47,429 bases of DNA from Christensenella sp. UBA4263 (lineage in GTDB: Bacteria; Bacillota; Clostridia; Christensenellales; Aristaeellaceae). Of this stretch, positions 1-8,778 are shown in pieces. Each line of letters starts with the position of its first letter. Position 1 is the stretch's first letter. A program made the translations under genes and the position numbers. Under the pieces are notes generated by a model that was not told the origin of the DNA, did no database searches, and saw nothing but the letters and a program-made list of their open reading frames with translations. The stretch lies in assembly GCA_002395225.1 (NCBI GenBank), contig DGWH01000075.1, positions 59,201 to 106,629 on the forward strand, given 5' to 3'.

Positions 1-74
1 CCTCATTCATCCGGTCTTTGTTTCTGCCGGTTCCGGTGCAATTCCCTCATGGCCTCTCTGCGGCGGTAATTCTT

Positions 75-119
75 CCGGGAAAACGAAAAGCAGCCATCAG
101 CTGCTTTCGTTTTCCCGGT
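75..119 (-). terminator. Rho-independent terminator of thrS
   Basis: A long inverted repeat (CCGGGAAAACGAAA ... TTTCGTTTTCCCGG, loop ccatca) lies just after the thrS stop codon. Its arms include A/T tracts, so it could act in both directions. Bases 1-74 hold no gene that I can support. Confidence 0.7.
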
Positions 120-122
120 TAT

Positions 123-1907
123 TTACTTTCTCTCGGCAATCTCTTTGAGAACCTTCTCGGCAAACTCATCCAGTTTATACACGGTTGTCTGGTCGGTCGC
201 CCGGTCACGCACGGAAATGGTATTCTCCGCAATCTCCTTTTCGCCCAGGATGATCATGTAAGGCACCTTGTCCTCCTGACGGGCATAGCGGATCTTATAC
301 CCGATTTTCTCATTGCGGTCATCCAGCTCCACACGGATGCGGCGTTCACGCAGGGCACCGTAAACCTTCTCCGCATAGTCCATGCTCTTGTCGCTGACCG
401 GCAGTACCTTGACCTGCACAGGCGCAAGCCATACCGGGAACACGCCCTTGGTTTCCTCGATCAGGTACGCCATAAAGCGGTCCAGGCTGCCCAGGATCGC
501 GCGGTGCAGAACCACCGGCGTCTTCAGGGAACCGTCTTTGTCAATATACTTGAGATCAAACTTGGCCGGCAGGCAGAAATCCAGCTGACAGGTAGACAGC
601 GTATACTCCGCGCCAATGGCCGGCTTGACATTCACATCCAGCTTGGGGCCGTAGAAGGCAGCCTCACCGATTTCCTCCGTAAACTGAATGTTCAGCTCTT
701 TCAGAACCTCACGGAGCGCATTTTCTGCCTTCTCCCACATGGCATCATCCTGATGATATTTGGTTTTGTCCTCAGGGTCACGGAGGGACAGAACACAGCG
801 GTAATCCGTAATGCCGAAATCCTTATAGGTGCTGAAGATCAGGTCCACCACACTGGCGACCTCGTCCTTGATCTGCTCGGGTGTCACAAACAGGTGCGCA
901 TCGTTCTGGCAGAAATGACGGCCGCGCTCGATTCCCTTCAGGGTACCGCTCGCCTCAAAGCGGAAATCGTGTGCAATTTCAGCGATACGGATCGGAAGAT
1001 CCCGATAGCTCCGGGGACGGTTGGCATAAATGCGCATGTGATGCGGGCAGTTCATCGGCCGCAGGACAAAGCTTTCGCCTTCCACCTCCATCGCCGGGAA
1101 CATGTTGTCCTTGTAATGTTCCCAGTGTCCGCTGGTCTTATACAGGTTGACTGTTCCGACACACGGAGTCAGTACATGCTGATATCCCAGCATCACTTCC
1201 TTATCCCGGATGTAGTTTTCCAGCTGCTGCCACAGGGTATAGCCTTTGGGCAGGAACATCGGCAGACCGCGGCCCACCAGATCATCCACCATGAACAGGT
1301 TCATGTCCTTGCCGATCCGGCGATGATCCCGTGCCTTTGCCTCCTCAACCTCTTTTTCATAGGCGGCCAGCTCTTCGGTATTGCGGAATGCAACCCCGTT
1401 GATGCGGGTCAGCATCTTATTTTTCTGATCGTTCTTCCAGTAGGCGCCGCTGATGGTCGTCAGTTTAAACGCCTTCAGCGCTTTGGTATAGGTCAGATGC
1501 GGGCCAACGCACATATCAATATAGTCGCCCTGCTGATAGAATGTAATGACCGCATCCTCCGGCAGATCCGCAATGTGCTCAACCTTATAGATCTCTCCGC
1601 GTTCCTGCATCAGCCGGACCGCTTCCTCGCGCGGAAGCGGATAAACCTTGAAAGGCAGATTCTCCTTGACAATCTTCTGCATTTCCTTTTCAATTGCCGG
1701 CAGGTCTTCATCCCCCAGCTTGACATCGCCCAGATCAATGTCATAATGGAATCCCTTTTCCGTTGCAGGGCCATAGGCAAAGTGTGCCTGCGGATACAGA
1801 CGCTTCACCGCCTGAGCCATAATATGCGCCGCGGAATGACGCAGAACCTCCAGTTCCTCCTCAGCGGGGCACTCGGCAACATGGCCGTCGTTGTAGATAA
1901 TTTTCAT
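123..1907 (-). CDS. thrS: Threonine--tRNA ligase
   Basis: Charges tRNA-Thr with threonine in the cytoplasm. The 594-aa protein shows the class II ThrRS layout: N-terminal TGS domain (MKIIYNDGHVAECP), editing domain with HSAAH near the start and CVGPH (HxxxH/CxxxH zinc-like editing motifs), catalytic core with NCPHHMRIY, GRHFCQNDAHLF and VVLHRAILGSLDRF, and a C-terminal anticodon-binding domain. The frame stays open for another 34 codons upstream, but that extension overlaps the T-box terminator. ATG at 1907 is preceded by AAGGAG (revcomp of ctcctt at 1915-1920) and starts the TGS domain, so I chose it. The gene stands alone behind a T-box leader, so it is expected to be induced by uncharged tRNA-Thr. 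Length is a little shorter than the usual 630-640 aa. Confidence 0.97.
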   Translation of the reverse strand: MKIIYNDGHVAECPAEEELEVLRHSAAHIMAQAVKRLYPQAHFAYGPATEKGFHYDIDLGDVKLGDEDLPAIEKEMQKIVKENLPFKVYPLPREEAVRLMQERGEIYKVEHIADLPEDAVITFYQQGDYIDMCVGPHLTYTKALKAFKLTTISGAYWKNDQKNKMLTRINGVAFRNTEELAAYEKEVEEAKARDHRRIGKDMNLFMVDDLVGRGLPMFLPKGYTLWQQLENYIRDKEVMLGYQHVLTPCVGTVNLYKTSGHWEHYKDNMFPAMEVEGESFVLRPMNCPHHMRIYANRPRSYRDLPIRIAEIAHDFRFEASGTLKGIERGRHFCQNDAHLFVTPEQIKDEVASVVDLIFSTYKDFGITDYRCVLSLRDPEDKTKYHQDDAMWEKAENALREVLKELNIQFTEEIGEAAFYGPKLDVNVKPAIGAEYTLSTCQLDFCLPAKFDLKYIDKDGSLKTPVVLHRAILGSLDRFMAYLIEETKGVFPVWLAPVQVKVLPVSDKSMDYAEKVYGALRERRIRVELDDRNEKIGYKIRYARQEDKVPYMIILGEKEIAENTISVRDRATDQTTVYKLDEFAEKVLKEIAERK

Positions 1908-1939
1908 TTCCTTGCTCCTTTTTCTTTTTCGCTGCGCTG

Positions 1940-2168
1940 GCCTTGGGCACAAAAAAACAGCATTCCACCCCTCTCTAGGGACGAATGCCGGATGCATCCG
2001 CGGTTCCACCCCGCTTGCTGTAATTACCTCTTCTCATGTGGGATAACGGCCACGAACCGCCTGCCGTCAGAAGATGGTACCTGCAAATGCCAGCAGCACG
2101 GACTCCCAGCCTATGATCCATGCTCTCTTGTGCCGCTTTTTCGCAGACATGTTCCCCGTCATCCGACA
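1940..2168 (-). promoter_or_regulatory. T-box leader (tRNA-Thr responsive) of thrS
   Basis: On the minus strand the leader holds AGAGAG and GGCTGGGAG stem I elements, a likely specifier ACC (Thr codon, 2076-2078), the T-box core GGGTGGAACCGCGG (about 1998-2012), and an intrinsic terminator at 1951-1988 (GCATTCGTCCCT ... AGGGGTGGAATGC then a T run). The T-box core can pair with the terminator arm to form the antiterminator. By family knowledge, uncharged tRNA-Thr stabilises the antiterminator and turns on thrS. The specifier assignment is by position and sequence, not by folding. Confidence 0.92.
1951..1988 (-). terminator. Regulated terminator of the thrS T-box
   Basis: Hairpin GCATTCGTCCCT/AGGGGTGGAATGC followed by T7 on the minus strand, about 45 nt before the thrS start; the competing antiterminator uses the T-box core just upstream. 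Confidence 0.85.
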
Positions 2169-2177
2169 AGTAGCTTC

Positions 2178-2205
2178 ATTATAGTTTATTTCGTTCTTTT
2201 GTCAA
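2178..2205 (-). promoter_or_regulatory. Sigma-A promoter of thrS
   Basis: Perfect minus-strand TTGACA (2200-2205), 16-nt spacer, perfect TATAAT (2178-2183), directly in front of the T-box leader. Confidence 0.85.
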
Positions 2206-2807
2206 TCTCTTTCGGCGAAAAACCGTGTTTTCCCCAAAAACTGGGACAGGAAAACAAAACAGGCGATGGCCATATCGCCGCCCGAAAGAAACATGAATGA
2301 AGACCATCCGACTGTCCTTCGCCCTGGCGCATTTCCTGCAGTTTATGTGTTTCGTGTGAAAGGTGCAGTAGACAATCGCGCCGAAAATGATTATTATATC
2401 TCCAGCATATCATCCGAATGCCAGTGACAATACGCTGCCGGATTCCTGATACTGAACCGGTGCAGAAAGAATTTGACTTTCCAGGAAAAGGACAGATGAC
2501 CGCTTCCCCGTTGAGGTTGTTGCCAGATTCAGCAGGCCTCACTGCATTGTAAAGAAACCGGAAAATGTTGAACGGACAGACCATTTCTTTGTTGTCCTCC
2601 TTCTCCCGACAGCCGAACTCCTTCCCTTTCCGGGTTCTGTGAATCAGAAAGCCGAAAGGAAGGAGCCTTTTTCACCTTTGCCTGTCCATGGCCGCGATCA
2701 GGCCGTCAGTTTCAGCAGGACAAAGGCCGTTGTCCATCCCGTCTCATCCCTGTCTGTCAAGCTCGTTTCATGCCTGTACGGATCGTTTTCACAGAAAGAG
2801 GTCACAC
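2206..2807. other. Intergenic region without supported gene
   Basis: About 600 bases between the divergent thrS promoter and the HD-GYP gene. Open frames here (a minus-strand 132-aa frame and a plus-strand 64-aa frame) lack ribosome sites and recognisable sequence. It must hold the HD-GYP promoter, but I found no convincing -35/-10 pair. Confidence 0.5.
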
Positions 2808-4391
2808 ATGATAAAATCCTGTTGTCTGCATAAGAAGCCCCTTTTGCCCACGCTCCTTCTGGCCGTTTTGTGTGCCGGCCTTGTCGTTCTGGGACGCCTG
2901 ACGTCCTTCAGCAGCATCATAAAGGCCGGCGGATTTTCCTTTGCATTTACCGATGCGTTTGTCATCCTTGCCGCGGGCATCGGCGGATTGGGCTGCGGCC
3001 TCATCACGTTTGTTCTCCTGTTTATCGGTGAGATCATCCGCACCAGCAGCAATCCATCCCTGTACACCGTATCCATCTATCTGTTTCTGGTCATGATCAC
3101 CTCCGGTCTGTCATACAAGGGATGGTTTCGTTCGCTGCCGAAAGCCCTGCTCAGTGCCTGTATTCTCACCGCTTCTCTGGCATTTTTCTGGAATCTTTTC
3201 TTTACTGTTCTGCCGCTCCCCGAAACCAACACGATTTATTACGGGCAGCCATTCCCCCGCCTGCTGCTCATTGCCGCCCCTGAGGTCATCCTTGCCTCCG
3301 GGATCATCCATCTGTTCATGAAATACGCTCCGGCGCACATTCAGCAGGCATTTATCTCCGGAATGGAGTGCCTTGATCACAGCGTCAACATTCTCGCACG
3401 CCGGATAACCTTTCTGTCGCTGTTTGAAACTCTCCTGCTCACCCTGGCGGCCATCCTCTGCACCAATCTGTTTTTAGCCGCCGGTGAGAATATTCCTTTC
3501 AGCCTCCGGTATCTGATCAGCAGATGGCAGCACAACCTGCAGCTGGGTCTCATGATGATCTGCACCGGCATCCCCATCGCCTACTTTTTCAACCAGTTTA
3601 TTCTCAACAATGTGGTCCGCCCGGTCAACGCCATGTCCCACCTGATGCAGGAGTATTTCAATACGGATGAACAGAACCGGACCGATGTCCTTCCGGATCT
3701 TAACATCCATACCGGTGATGAGGTTGAACGTCTTTATCACAGTCTGCAGAAAATGGTCCGGGATATGTCTCTTTATATCCGCCGGATCCTTGAAAATGAG
3801 AAACGCACCGCTCATCTGACACAGGATTTTATGCTGGCCCTGGCCAAGGCAGTAGATGCCAAAGATCATTACACCAGCGGTCACTCGCAGCGCGTTGCCC
3901 AGTATTCAAAGGAAATTGCACGCCGAATGGGAAAGAGTGAGCAGGAACAGCAGGAAATCTACCTCATGGGTCTTCTTCATGACATCGGGAAAATCGGTGT
4001 TCCGGAAAACATCATCAATAAAAACGGACGCCTGACCGATGAAGAATTTAAGAAAATCAAGGAACATCCGGTCGTCGGCCATGAAATTCTCCGGAACATT
4101 GAGGAACTGCCGGCACTGGCCATCGGGGCAAGATGGCATCATGAACGCTATGACGGCCACGGCTATCCGGACAGTCTTTCCGGGGAAAACATTCCCGAGG
4201 AAGCCCGCATTATCTGTGTTGCGGATTCCTATGATGCCATGACCTCCAACCGCGCCTACTCAAACATCCGCCCGCAGGAACAGGTACGCAGCGAAATCAT
4301 CCGCTGCCGGGGCACCCAGTTCGATCCGGAAATCGCAGATGTCATGGTTCAGATGATCGACGAGGATACCCATTATTCCATGCACGGATAG
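2808..4391 (+). CDS. Membrane HD-GYP domain protein, probable c-di-GMP phosphodiesterase
   Basis: 527 aa. About six membrane segments fill residues 10-280; residues 30-100 (AGGFSFAFTDAFVILAAGIG, then further helices) resemble the 5TM sensor regions of LytS-like receptors. A HAMP-like linker (about 285-350) leads to a C-terminal HD-GYP domain: GHSQRV, HDIGKIG (H391/D392), HPVVGHEIL, HHERYDGHGYP (from H444) and DSYDAMTSNRAY, all the metal-site and GYP motifs of active enzymes. By family it hydrolyses cyclic di-GMP on the cytoplasmic side; the ligand sensed by the membrane part is unknown. I chose ATG at 2808, preceded by AGAAAGAGGT, because the 40 upstream codons are not membrane-like. Single gene; two further c-di-GMP genes lie near 36-41 kb. 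Confidence 0.88.
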   Translation: MIKSCCLHKKPLLPTLLLAVLCAGLVVLGRLTSFSSIIKAGGFSFAFTDAFVILAAGIGGLGCGLITFVLLFIGEIIRTSSNPSLYTVSIYLFLVMITSGLSYKGWFRSLPKALLSACILTASLAFFWNLFFTVLPLPETNTIYYGQPFPRLLLIAAPEVILASGIIHLFMKYAPAHIQQAFISGMECLDHSVNILARRITFLSLFETLLLTLAAILCTNLFLAAGENIPFSLRYLISRWQHNLQLGLMMICTGIPIAYFFNQFILNNVVRPVNAMSHLMQEYFNTDEQNRTDVLPDLNIHTGDEVERLYHSLQKMVRDMSLYIRRILENEKRTAHLTQDFMLALAKAVDAKDHYTSGHSQRVAQYSKEIARRMGKSEQEQQEIYLMGLLHDIGKIGVPENIINKNGRLTDEEFKKIKEHPVVGHEILRNIEELPALAIGARWHHERYDGHGYPDSLSGENIPEEARIICVADSYDAMTSNRAYSNIRPQEQVRSEIIRCRGTQFDPEIADVMVQMIDEDTHYSMHG

Positions 4392-4421
4392 TTTTCCGTT
4401 CCAGATTGTCAAACGCATTCT

Positions 4422-4485
4422 GCAGGCCTGAATGAATCACCGGGGCGCCCTGCCCTGTATGCGTCACGTTTCCCATTCAGGCTGC
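4422..4485. terminator. Possible hairpin after the HD-GYP gene
   Basis: A nine-base inverted repeat GCCTGAATG ... CATTCAGGC spans a 45-base loop region 30 bases after the stop codon. There is no clear T run, so termination is uncertain. Confidence 0.3.
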
Positions 4486-4516
4486 CGTTTCCCTCCGGAC
4501 GATTTTTGAGAGACCC

Positions 4517-4545
4517 TTGCAACCGCTCTGAATTTACGATAAAAT
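4517..4545 (+). promoter_or_regulatory. Promoter of the three-SH3 protein gene
   Basis: TTGCAA (4517-4522), 17-nt spacer, TAAAAT (4540-4545), about 70 nt before the GTG start. Confidence 0.65.
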
Positions 4546-4613
4546 GCTATCTGCTAAGACATTGATTTCCGTTCTCGTCAATGATTCCTGACTCTGGAAG
4601 GAGGCACGATTCC

Positions 4614-5477
4614 GTGAAGGCAAAAAAGCTCCTGACACGTTTCATTCTGGTCCTGTCTCTTCTGTTTCTCTTCCTGCCCGTACTGGCACAGGCGGACGGC
4701 GAACAGGCAAACCAGAGAATCACCATCCGTCATGAAAAAAACGTGGCCGCCTATGTCCGTCCTACCGGCCACAGCCGCTTCGTAGGCTGGGCAAAAATGA
4801 GACGGCAGTACAGTGTTCTGGCCCGGGTACGCGGAGACGGCACCAAGGCTCATCCCTGGTGGCTTCTCATTCGTCTCGATGACGGACAGCATGCTTTCAT
4901 TCCCGAGAATTATACCTCACCGGTCATCGAGAATGTCGAAGAGCGTACCGTCGGATATGTCTGGATTAATCCCCAGCAGAATCTGCTCATCCATCGCAAG
5001 CCGCGTTCCGACAGTGCGCGAATGGGCTGGGCCAGAAAGATGCAGACCTATCCGCTTCTGAGCAGGGAAAAGATGTCAGGCTACTGGGAAATTGCCATGC
5101 CGGACGGAACCCTCGGCTATGTCAGCGCCAGCAATGCGTTTCCCTATGATCCGGTCGAGGGTGCCCGTCCCCGCTGGGTCTATCTGCCGGACCGCTGCCT
5201 GATCCGGGAACATCCCTCCTTTGAAGACAGCCCGGCGCTCACCGGCATCGGCCCCGGAGAAGTCCTTCGCTGTGTGTATGTTTACCGGAATGTTCTCTGG
5301 TATACCGAACCGGATGTCTGGTATGAGGTAGAGACCAAAAGCGGCGGTTACGGATTCATTCACAGCTCCGTCTGTGAACTCATTGAAGACAAAGAACCTG
5401 TCCTTGATGCCTCCGGCAATCTGGTTCGCACCAGAGAAACCCCGGCAGATGCCACGCCCTCCGAGGCGCAGAAATAG
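4614..5477 (+). CDS. Secreted protein with three SH3-like domains
   Basis: 287 aa. GTG at 4614 follows GGAAGGAGG with good spacing and begins a typical signal peptide (VKAKKLLTRF, hydrophobic LVLSLLFLFLPVLA, cleavage near AQA-DG). The mature part contains three bacterial SH3-like units, each with a conserved pattern ending in a 'G(Y/F)-I/V' strand: about residues 32-105 (AAYVRP ... WWLLIRLDDGQHAFIP), 112-180 (LLIHRKPRSDSARMGWA ... GTLGYVSASN) and 185-265 (CLIREHPSF ... GGYGFIHSS). Such domains usually bind peptidoglycan or surface ligands outside the cell. No enzymatic domain is visible. Own promoter upstream; convergent with the PAP2 gene, sharing a terminator. Confidence 0.75.
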   Translation: MKAKKLLTRFILVLSLLFLFLPVLAQADGEQANQRITIRHEKNVAAYVRPTGHSRFVGWAKMRRQYSVLARVRGDGTKAHPWWLLIRLDDGQHAFIPENYTSPVIENVEERTVGYVWINPQQNLLIHRKPRSDSARMGWARKMQTYPLLSREKMSGYWEIAMPDGTLGYVSASNAFPYDPVEGARPRWVYLPDRCLIREHPSFEDSPALTGIGPGEVLRCVYVYRNVLWYTEPDVWYEVETKSGGYGFIHSSVCELIEDKEPVLDASGNLVRTRETPADATPSEAQK

Positions 5478-5514
5478 TGTCTGACAAGGCGCAAAAAACT
5501 CCGGACATTCCATA

Positions 5515-5551
5515 AATAAAAAACCTGCAGGCCTTGCCTGCAGGTTTTTTA
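5515..5551. terminator. Bidirectional terminator between SH3 protein and PAP2 genes
   Basis: AAAAAACCTGCAG, loop gccttgc, CTGCAGGTTTTTT: a perfect stem flanked by A and T runs, serving the convergent genes on both sides. Confidence 0.88.
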
Positions 5552-5583
5552 TCTGAGAAACGCCATGCGCTGCTCCGTCTGCC

Positions 5584-6546
5584 TTATCTGGCAGAGACTG
5601 CTTTCCCTTCCGGCTTCTCAAAGTGCTTGATTCCCCACGGGAAGATGAAGGAAATATAGAACAGCTGAATAAAACTTGTAATCATGCCGTTGGCAGGTCC
5701 GGTGATTCCTTTCACAAGCAGCGGAACGAGCACCAGCGTAAGGGCATAATAGATGAACAGACCGATGCAGATCCGGGCACAGCGCGTCTTCATGGATACC
5801 TCTGTCGTGAAGCCAACAAACCGTTTTTCAAGAATCCATCCGACCAGGAAACCTGCACACCAGCCAACGCCCTTGAAGGTATCATTGGCCATCTTTGCGC
5901 CATCGACAAGAATCTTTCCCTCTGCATCATAGTCAACGGGATACGGCTTGACGGCGGCATATATGGCTACCGCCACGGCACAGGCGATTCCAATGACAAG
6001 AACCAGAATATCCTTTTCCGGATGCGCCTCAAGCCACTGCATCATCTTCATGACCAGTCCCATCACCACAAGACCAGCCACTGTACCGACGAGAATGTCC
6101 TGCGGGGTATGAACGCCCAGGAAAATACGGCTGAAGGCCACCAGAACCATGATGCATCCCGCAAAGATCCGAAGCGCACCCGGCATGTCTTTCCTCAGCA
6201 GCGTGCCGCCGAAGACCGATGTCGCATTCATGGTATGACCGCTGGGAAACGAATACCCCGTCGCCGTCGTCATTGAATTGCCGTACGGCACAATGCGTGC
6301 ATCCCGAATCCACGGACGGTAGGCACAGGCGGTCACCTTCAGAAAGCCGTTAACAATCCGGTTTCCGCTCCAGCCCATCAACAGATACGTTCCAAATTCC
6401 TTGCTGATGGCCCAGTAAATGGCTGCCATCAGAATGATTGCCGTACTCAATTCACCATAGAACGTCATCTTTGAAAGAAAACTGGTCAGACTCCCTCCGA
6501 CTCCGTTCCTGAACTCCTGCAGTGCAAGCAAAATATCAATATCCAC
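5584..6546 (-). CDS. PAP2-family membrane phosphatase
   Basis: 320 aa, polytopic. The three PAP2 phosphatase signature motifs are present: KVTACAYRP, FPSGH and SRIFLGVHTPQD, which carry the catalytic His residues. Family members dephosphorylate lipid phosphates such as undecaprenyl pyrophosphate or phosphatidic acid; the substrate here is unknown. The C-terminal half adds more membrane helices beyond the usual domain, including two segments near residues 195-215 and 260-310. I chose GTG at 6546 because AAAGGAC stands 7 nt upstream, while ATG codons further upstream (6570, 6609) have no ribosome site. It lies about 80 nt downstream of the HD gene and may be cotranscribed with it. Confidence 0.8.
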   Translation of the reverse strand: MDIDILLALQEFRNGVGGSLTSFLSKMTFYGELSTAIILMAAIYWAISKEFGTYLLMGWSGNRIVNGFLKVTACAYRPWIRDARIVPYGNSMTTATGYSFPSGHTMNATSVFGGTLLRKDMPGALRIFAGCIMVLVAFSRIFLGVHTPQDILVGTVAGLVVMGLVMKMMQWLEAHPEKDILVLVIGIACAVAVAIYAAVKPYPVDYDAEGKILVDGAKMANDTFKGVGWCAGFLVGWILEKRFVGFTTEVSMKTRCARICIGLFIYYALTLVLVPLLVKGITGPANGMITSFIQLFYISFIFPWGIKHFEKPEGKAVSAR

Positions 6547-6627
6547 TTTTTTGTCCTTTCTGATTCCCATCAAACGGCACAGGCATGGCACCGTTTTGAT
6601 CATTCTCACCCGTTTGTTTATGTCCCG

Positions 6628-7431
6628 TCAACGCACGTTTTCCAGGGCCCACGCCCGCTCTATCTCGTGCCTCAGGATTCGCAGCTGTTCACATTCTTTC
6701 TCGCTCCACAACCGGTTTCCGTCCTTATCCACCTCCCCCAGAATCTGCTCAAGAAACCCCTGTTCCCGGACAATTTCCCTGCTTGTCCCGAAAACCAGTT
6801 CAAATGCCATGCACCCGTGTGAGATACGGCAGTCAAACCGGTTTCTCCGGATGTTTCTCGGAACGCAGCGATGCGCATAGACACAGGCCATTACCTCATC
6901 ACAGGCGCCGTCTGCCTCACCGAACAGGTCTTTCCGGCTGCCCACAATTTTCTTAAAGGGCAGCTCAGTAATCACCCGGAAAATATCAACTTTATCCGCA
7001 TCCCGGAGGATCTGACAAAACGTCATCGTCCGCGCGTCCAGACGTTCAGGAAGAGACAGCTTGTTGTGCTGGCGTATGGCTGTTTCCATGATTTCCATCC
7101 CGTTTTCCGGAATCCCGTCCAGCGGGAATGAGCGGATCAGGCCCTCCCTGAACAGAAGATCCGCACCGAATTCCGCATGATCCACCGAGGCATCGTCGAC
7201 AAAGGTCTGATAAATGCGTGCCTGTTCAAAGCGTCCGATATCGTGAAGGAGACCCAGATACCAGGCAAAGCCCGTATCCGTCTCATCCATTTGGCAGCCT
7301 CTGGCAATCCGTTCACACAGAGATGCCACACGCATCGTGTGATCCGCTTTGCTCCGTATCATGCTGTTTCCGGAATCATACTGCTCCGTATAGGCATGAA
7401 ACACCTCAGCTGCCCGAGTTTTATCAATCAT
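6628..7431 (-). CDS. HD domain phosphohydrolase
   Basis: 267 aa, cytoplasmic. The N-terminal half has the HD metal-binding set: KADHTMRV (first His), LLHDIGRFEQ (HD pair), HAEFGADL and a later Asp in RDADKVDIF. This is the general HD superfamily of metal-dependent phosphohydrolases; the substrate is not evident, and the GYP motifs are absent, so c-di-GMP is unlikely. ATG at 7431 is preceded by GAGGAA. It sits just behind a terminator and before the PAP2 gene, so the two may form a small unit. Confidence 0.78.
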   Translation of the reverse strand: MIDKTRAAEVFHAYTEQYDSGNSMIRSKADHTMRVASLCERIARGCQMDETDTGFAWYLGLLHDIGRFEQARIYQTFVDDASVDHAEFGADLLFREGLIRSFPLDGIPENGMEIMETAIRQHNKLSLPERLDARTMTFCQILRDADKVDIFRVITELPFKKIVGSRKDLFGEADGACDEVMACVYAHRCVPRNIRRNRFDCRISHGCMAFELVFGTSREIVREQGFLEQILGEVDKDGNRLWSEKECEQLRILRHEIERAWALENVR

Positions 7432-7470
7432 CCCGGATTCCTCTGTTTCTGTTCAATGTACCTGCCGCAG

Positions 7471-7500
7471 AAAAAACTCACCGCGGACCATTCCCGGTGA
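7471..7500 (-). terminator. Terminator after the 13-residue-repeat protein gene
   Basis: Minus-strand hairpin TCACCG ... CGGTGA followed by G and T6, located between the repeat protein and the HD gene. It lies only 40 nt ahead of the HD start codon, so it may also attenuate read-through into that gene. Confidence 0.65.
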
Positions 7501-7610
7501 ATTCTTTCCCTGTGTTTCCTCTTAGGGTAACGCGGATGCTGCTCCGGCCTCAGAGGCGAAAGCGATCACTGATGACCCGGTCCTGAAACCATGATGGTTT
7601 CCTGTCCTGA

Positions 7611-8729
7611 TCAGTCATTCCCCTCCAAATAGGCTTCACTGTCGGCCTCCGGATAAACCTCACTGTCCCATGCCGTTTCCGAATACTCATCCTTTTCGTT
7701 CCAGGCCTCCCCGTCAAAACCGTCGTCCTCCGCTGTCTGAGCGGAATTATCGTACACATCGACGGAATAATCCGATACCGCATTATTTGTGCTTCGGCTG
7801 CCAGCTGATCCGGAGTCTGAGGATTTCTTTGCAGGAGCCGGCGTTGCTTTCGCTCCCGCATTGATCAGCTGCGGGTAAACCAGCACCTGCGTAAACCGGT
7901 CCACATAGGTATTTGTGTCCTGTTTTACCCGCTCATAAAAGACGCGGCAGGCAAATCCATATCCGATTGCCCCGCCGGAAACCACGGAACAGATCTCCGG
8001 ACTGACCTCAATCGTCGATCTGTCCGCGAGCCCGATGGTGATTTCAGCGCCGACATTCAGTACCGTGCCATCCAGAAACGCCCCCATGACCGGCACCATC
8101 ACGCTCCCTGCATCCTGGTTCGGGACGGTATTCAGTCCCTCCGTCTGCCCCGAAACGCTGCCTGCACCGGCTGCCGTTCCATTGGTCTGAGGAGGAAGTG
8201 CTGTTCCACCGGCCGTTCCGCCTGTCTGCGGGGAAGCCTGCGTCATCTCTGCTGTTCCGCCTGTCTGCACGGAAGCTGGTGCCATCCCTGCTGTCCCGCC
8301 GGTCTGCAGAGGAAGCGCTGTCCCTCCTGCCGTTCCGTCTGTCTGCTGGGGAACGGATGTCATCCCTGCTGTCCCGCCGGTCTGCGGGGAAGCCGGTGAT
8401 ATCCCTGCCGCATCAGCACTTTGCTGTGCCTGTATGGCTCCGGATTCAGCCTGACCGGCTTTTGGCAGATACGTGCTGTTTTCCGTTGAGGTACTGTAAA
8501 CACTGGGCAGGGAGGTCATCTCTCCCTGAGAAACACCATATACCTGGGTCAGCCAGGCCACATCCTCGGCCGAAAGATCGGCATTGTTCGGGTTTGTCCC
8601 ATCCGATTCCGTTCCGGAGGAGGTTTGCGCACTGTAACTCTGTGCTGAATACGATGTTTCCGCCATGGACAGGCCTGCAAAAGCCATCGCAAGAAAGAAT
8701 CCCGTCAGGGGAAAAAACCGTTTGCGCAA
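7611..8729 (-). CDS. Secreted protein with 13-residue Q-T-G-G-T-A-G tandem repeats
   Basis: 372 aa, function not recognised. TTG at 8729 starts a signal peptide (RKRFFPLTGFFLAMAFAGL, cleavage after SMA). Residues 27-115 are Ser/Thr/Gln-rich. Residues 116-193 are six tandem 13-residue units, each beginning QTGGTAG or a close variant (starts at Q116, 129, 142, 155, 168 and 181). Residues 205-290 form a possible folded domain (GAFLDGTVLNVGAEITIGLA ... YPQLINAG). The tail is acidic (DDGFDGEAWNEKDEYSE). The composition fits a secreted or surface protein with a Gly/Thr linker. It begins about 50 nt after the Fe-S oxidoreductase gene and is probably in its operon. AGAGGGG precedes the start with long spacing. 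Confidence 0.6.
   Translation of the reverse strand: MRKRFFPLTGFFLAMAFAGLSMAETSYSAQSYSAQTSSGTESDGTNPNNADLSAEDVAWLTQVYGVSQGEMTSLPSVYSTSTENSTYLPKAGQAESGAIQAQQSADAAGISPASPQTGGTAGMTSVPQQTDGTAGGTALPLQTGGTAGMAPASVQTGGTAEMTQASPQTGGTAGGTALPPQTNGTAAGAGSVSGQTEGLNTVPNQDAGSVMVPVMGAFLDGTVLNVGAEITIGLADRSTIEVSPEICSVVSGGAIGYGFACRVFYERVKQDTNTYVDRFTQVLVYPQLINAGAKATPAPAKKSSDSGSAGSRSTNNAVSDYSVDVYDNSAQTAEDDGFDGEAWNEKDEYSETAWDSEVYPEADSEAYLEGND
8148..8384 (-). repeat. 39-bp tandem repeat inside the secreted protein gene
   Basis: Six 39-base units encode the 13-residue repeats; unit boundaries fall every 39 bases with only the last about 3 bases longer. Units alternate between two consensus types (with TALP or with ASP/ASV), suggesting growth by unequal exchange. 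Confidence 0.8.
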
Positions 8730-8778
8730 CTCTTCAGTACCCCTCTTTCTTTAAGAATAGCCAGCACGCGGCCCGGGC

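Noticed and set aside
18..2300. 760-codon plus-strand frame antisense to thrS
   Set aside because: The opposite strand has an unambiguous ThrRS with promoter, T-box and terminator; the frame is a GC-rich shadow.
2186..2584. 132-codon minus-strand frame upstream of thrS
   Set aside because: It overlaps the thrS promoter and has no ribosome site or recognisable motif.
4403..4417. Shared TTCCAGATTGTCAA near 4403 and 15951
   Set aside because: Only 14 bases match, with no further similarity or common position relative to promoters; chance is plausible.
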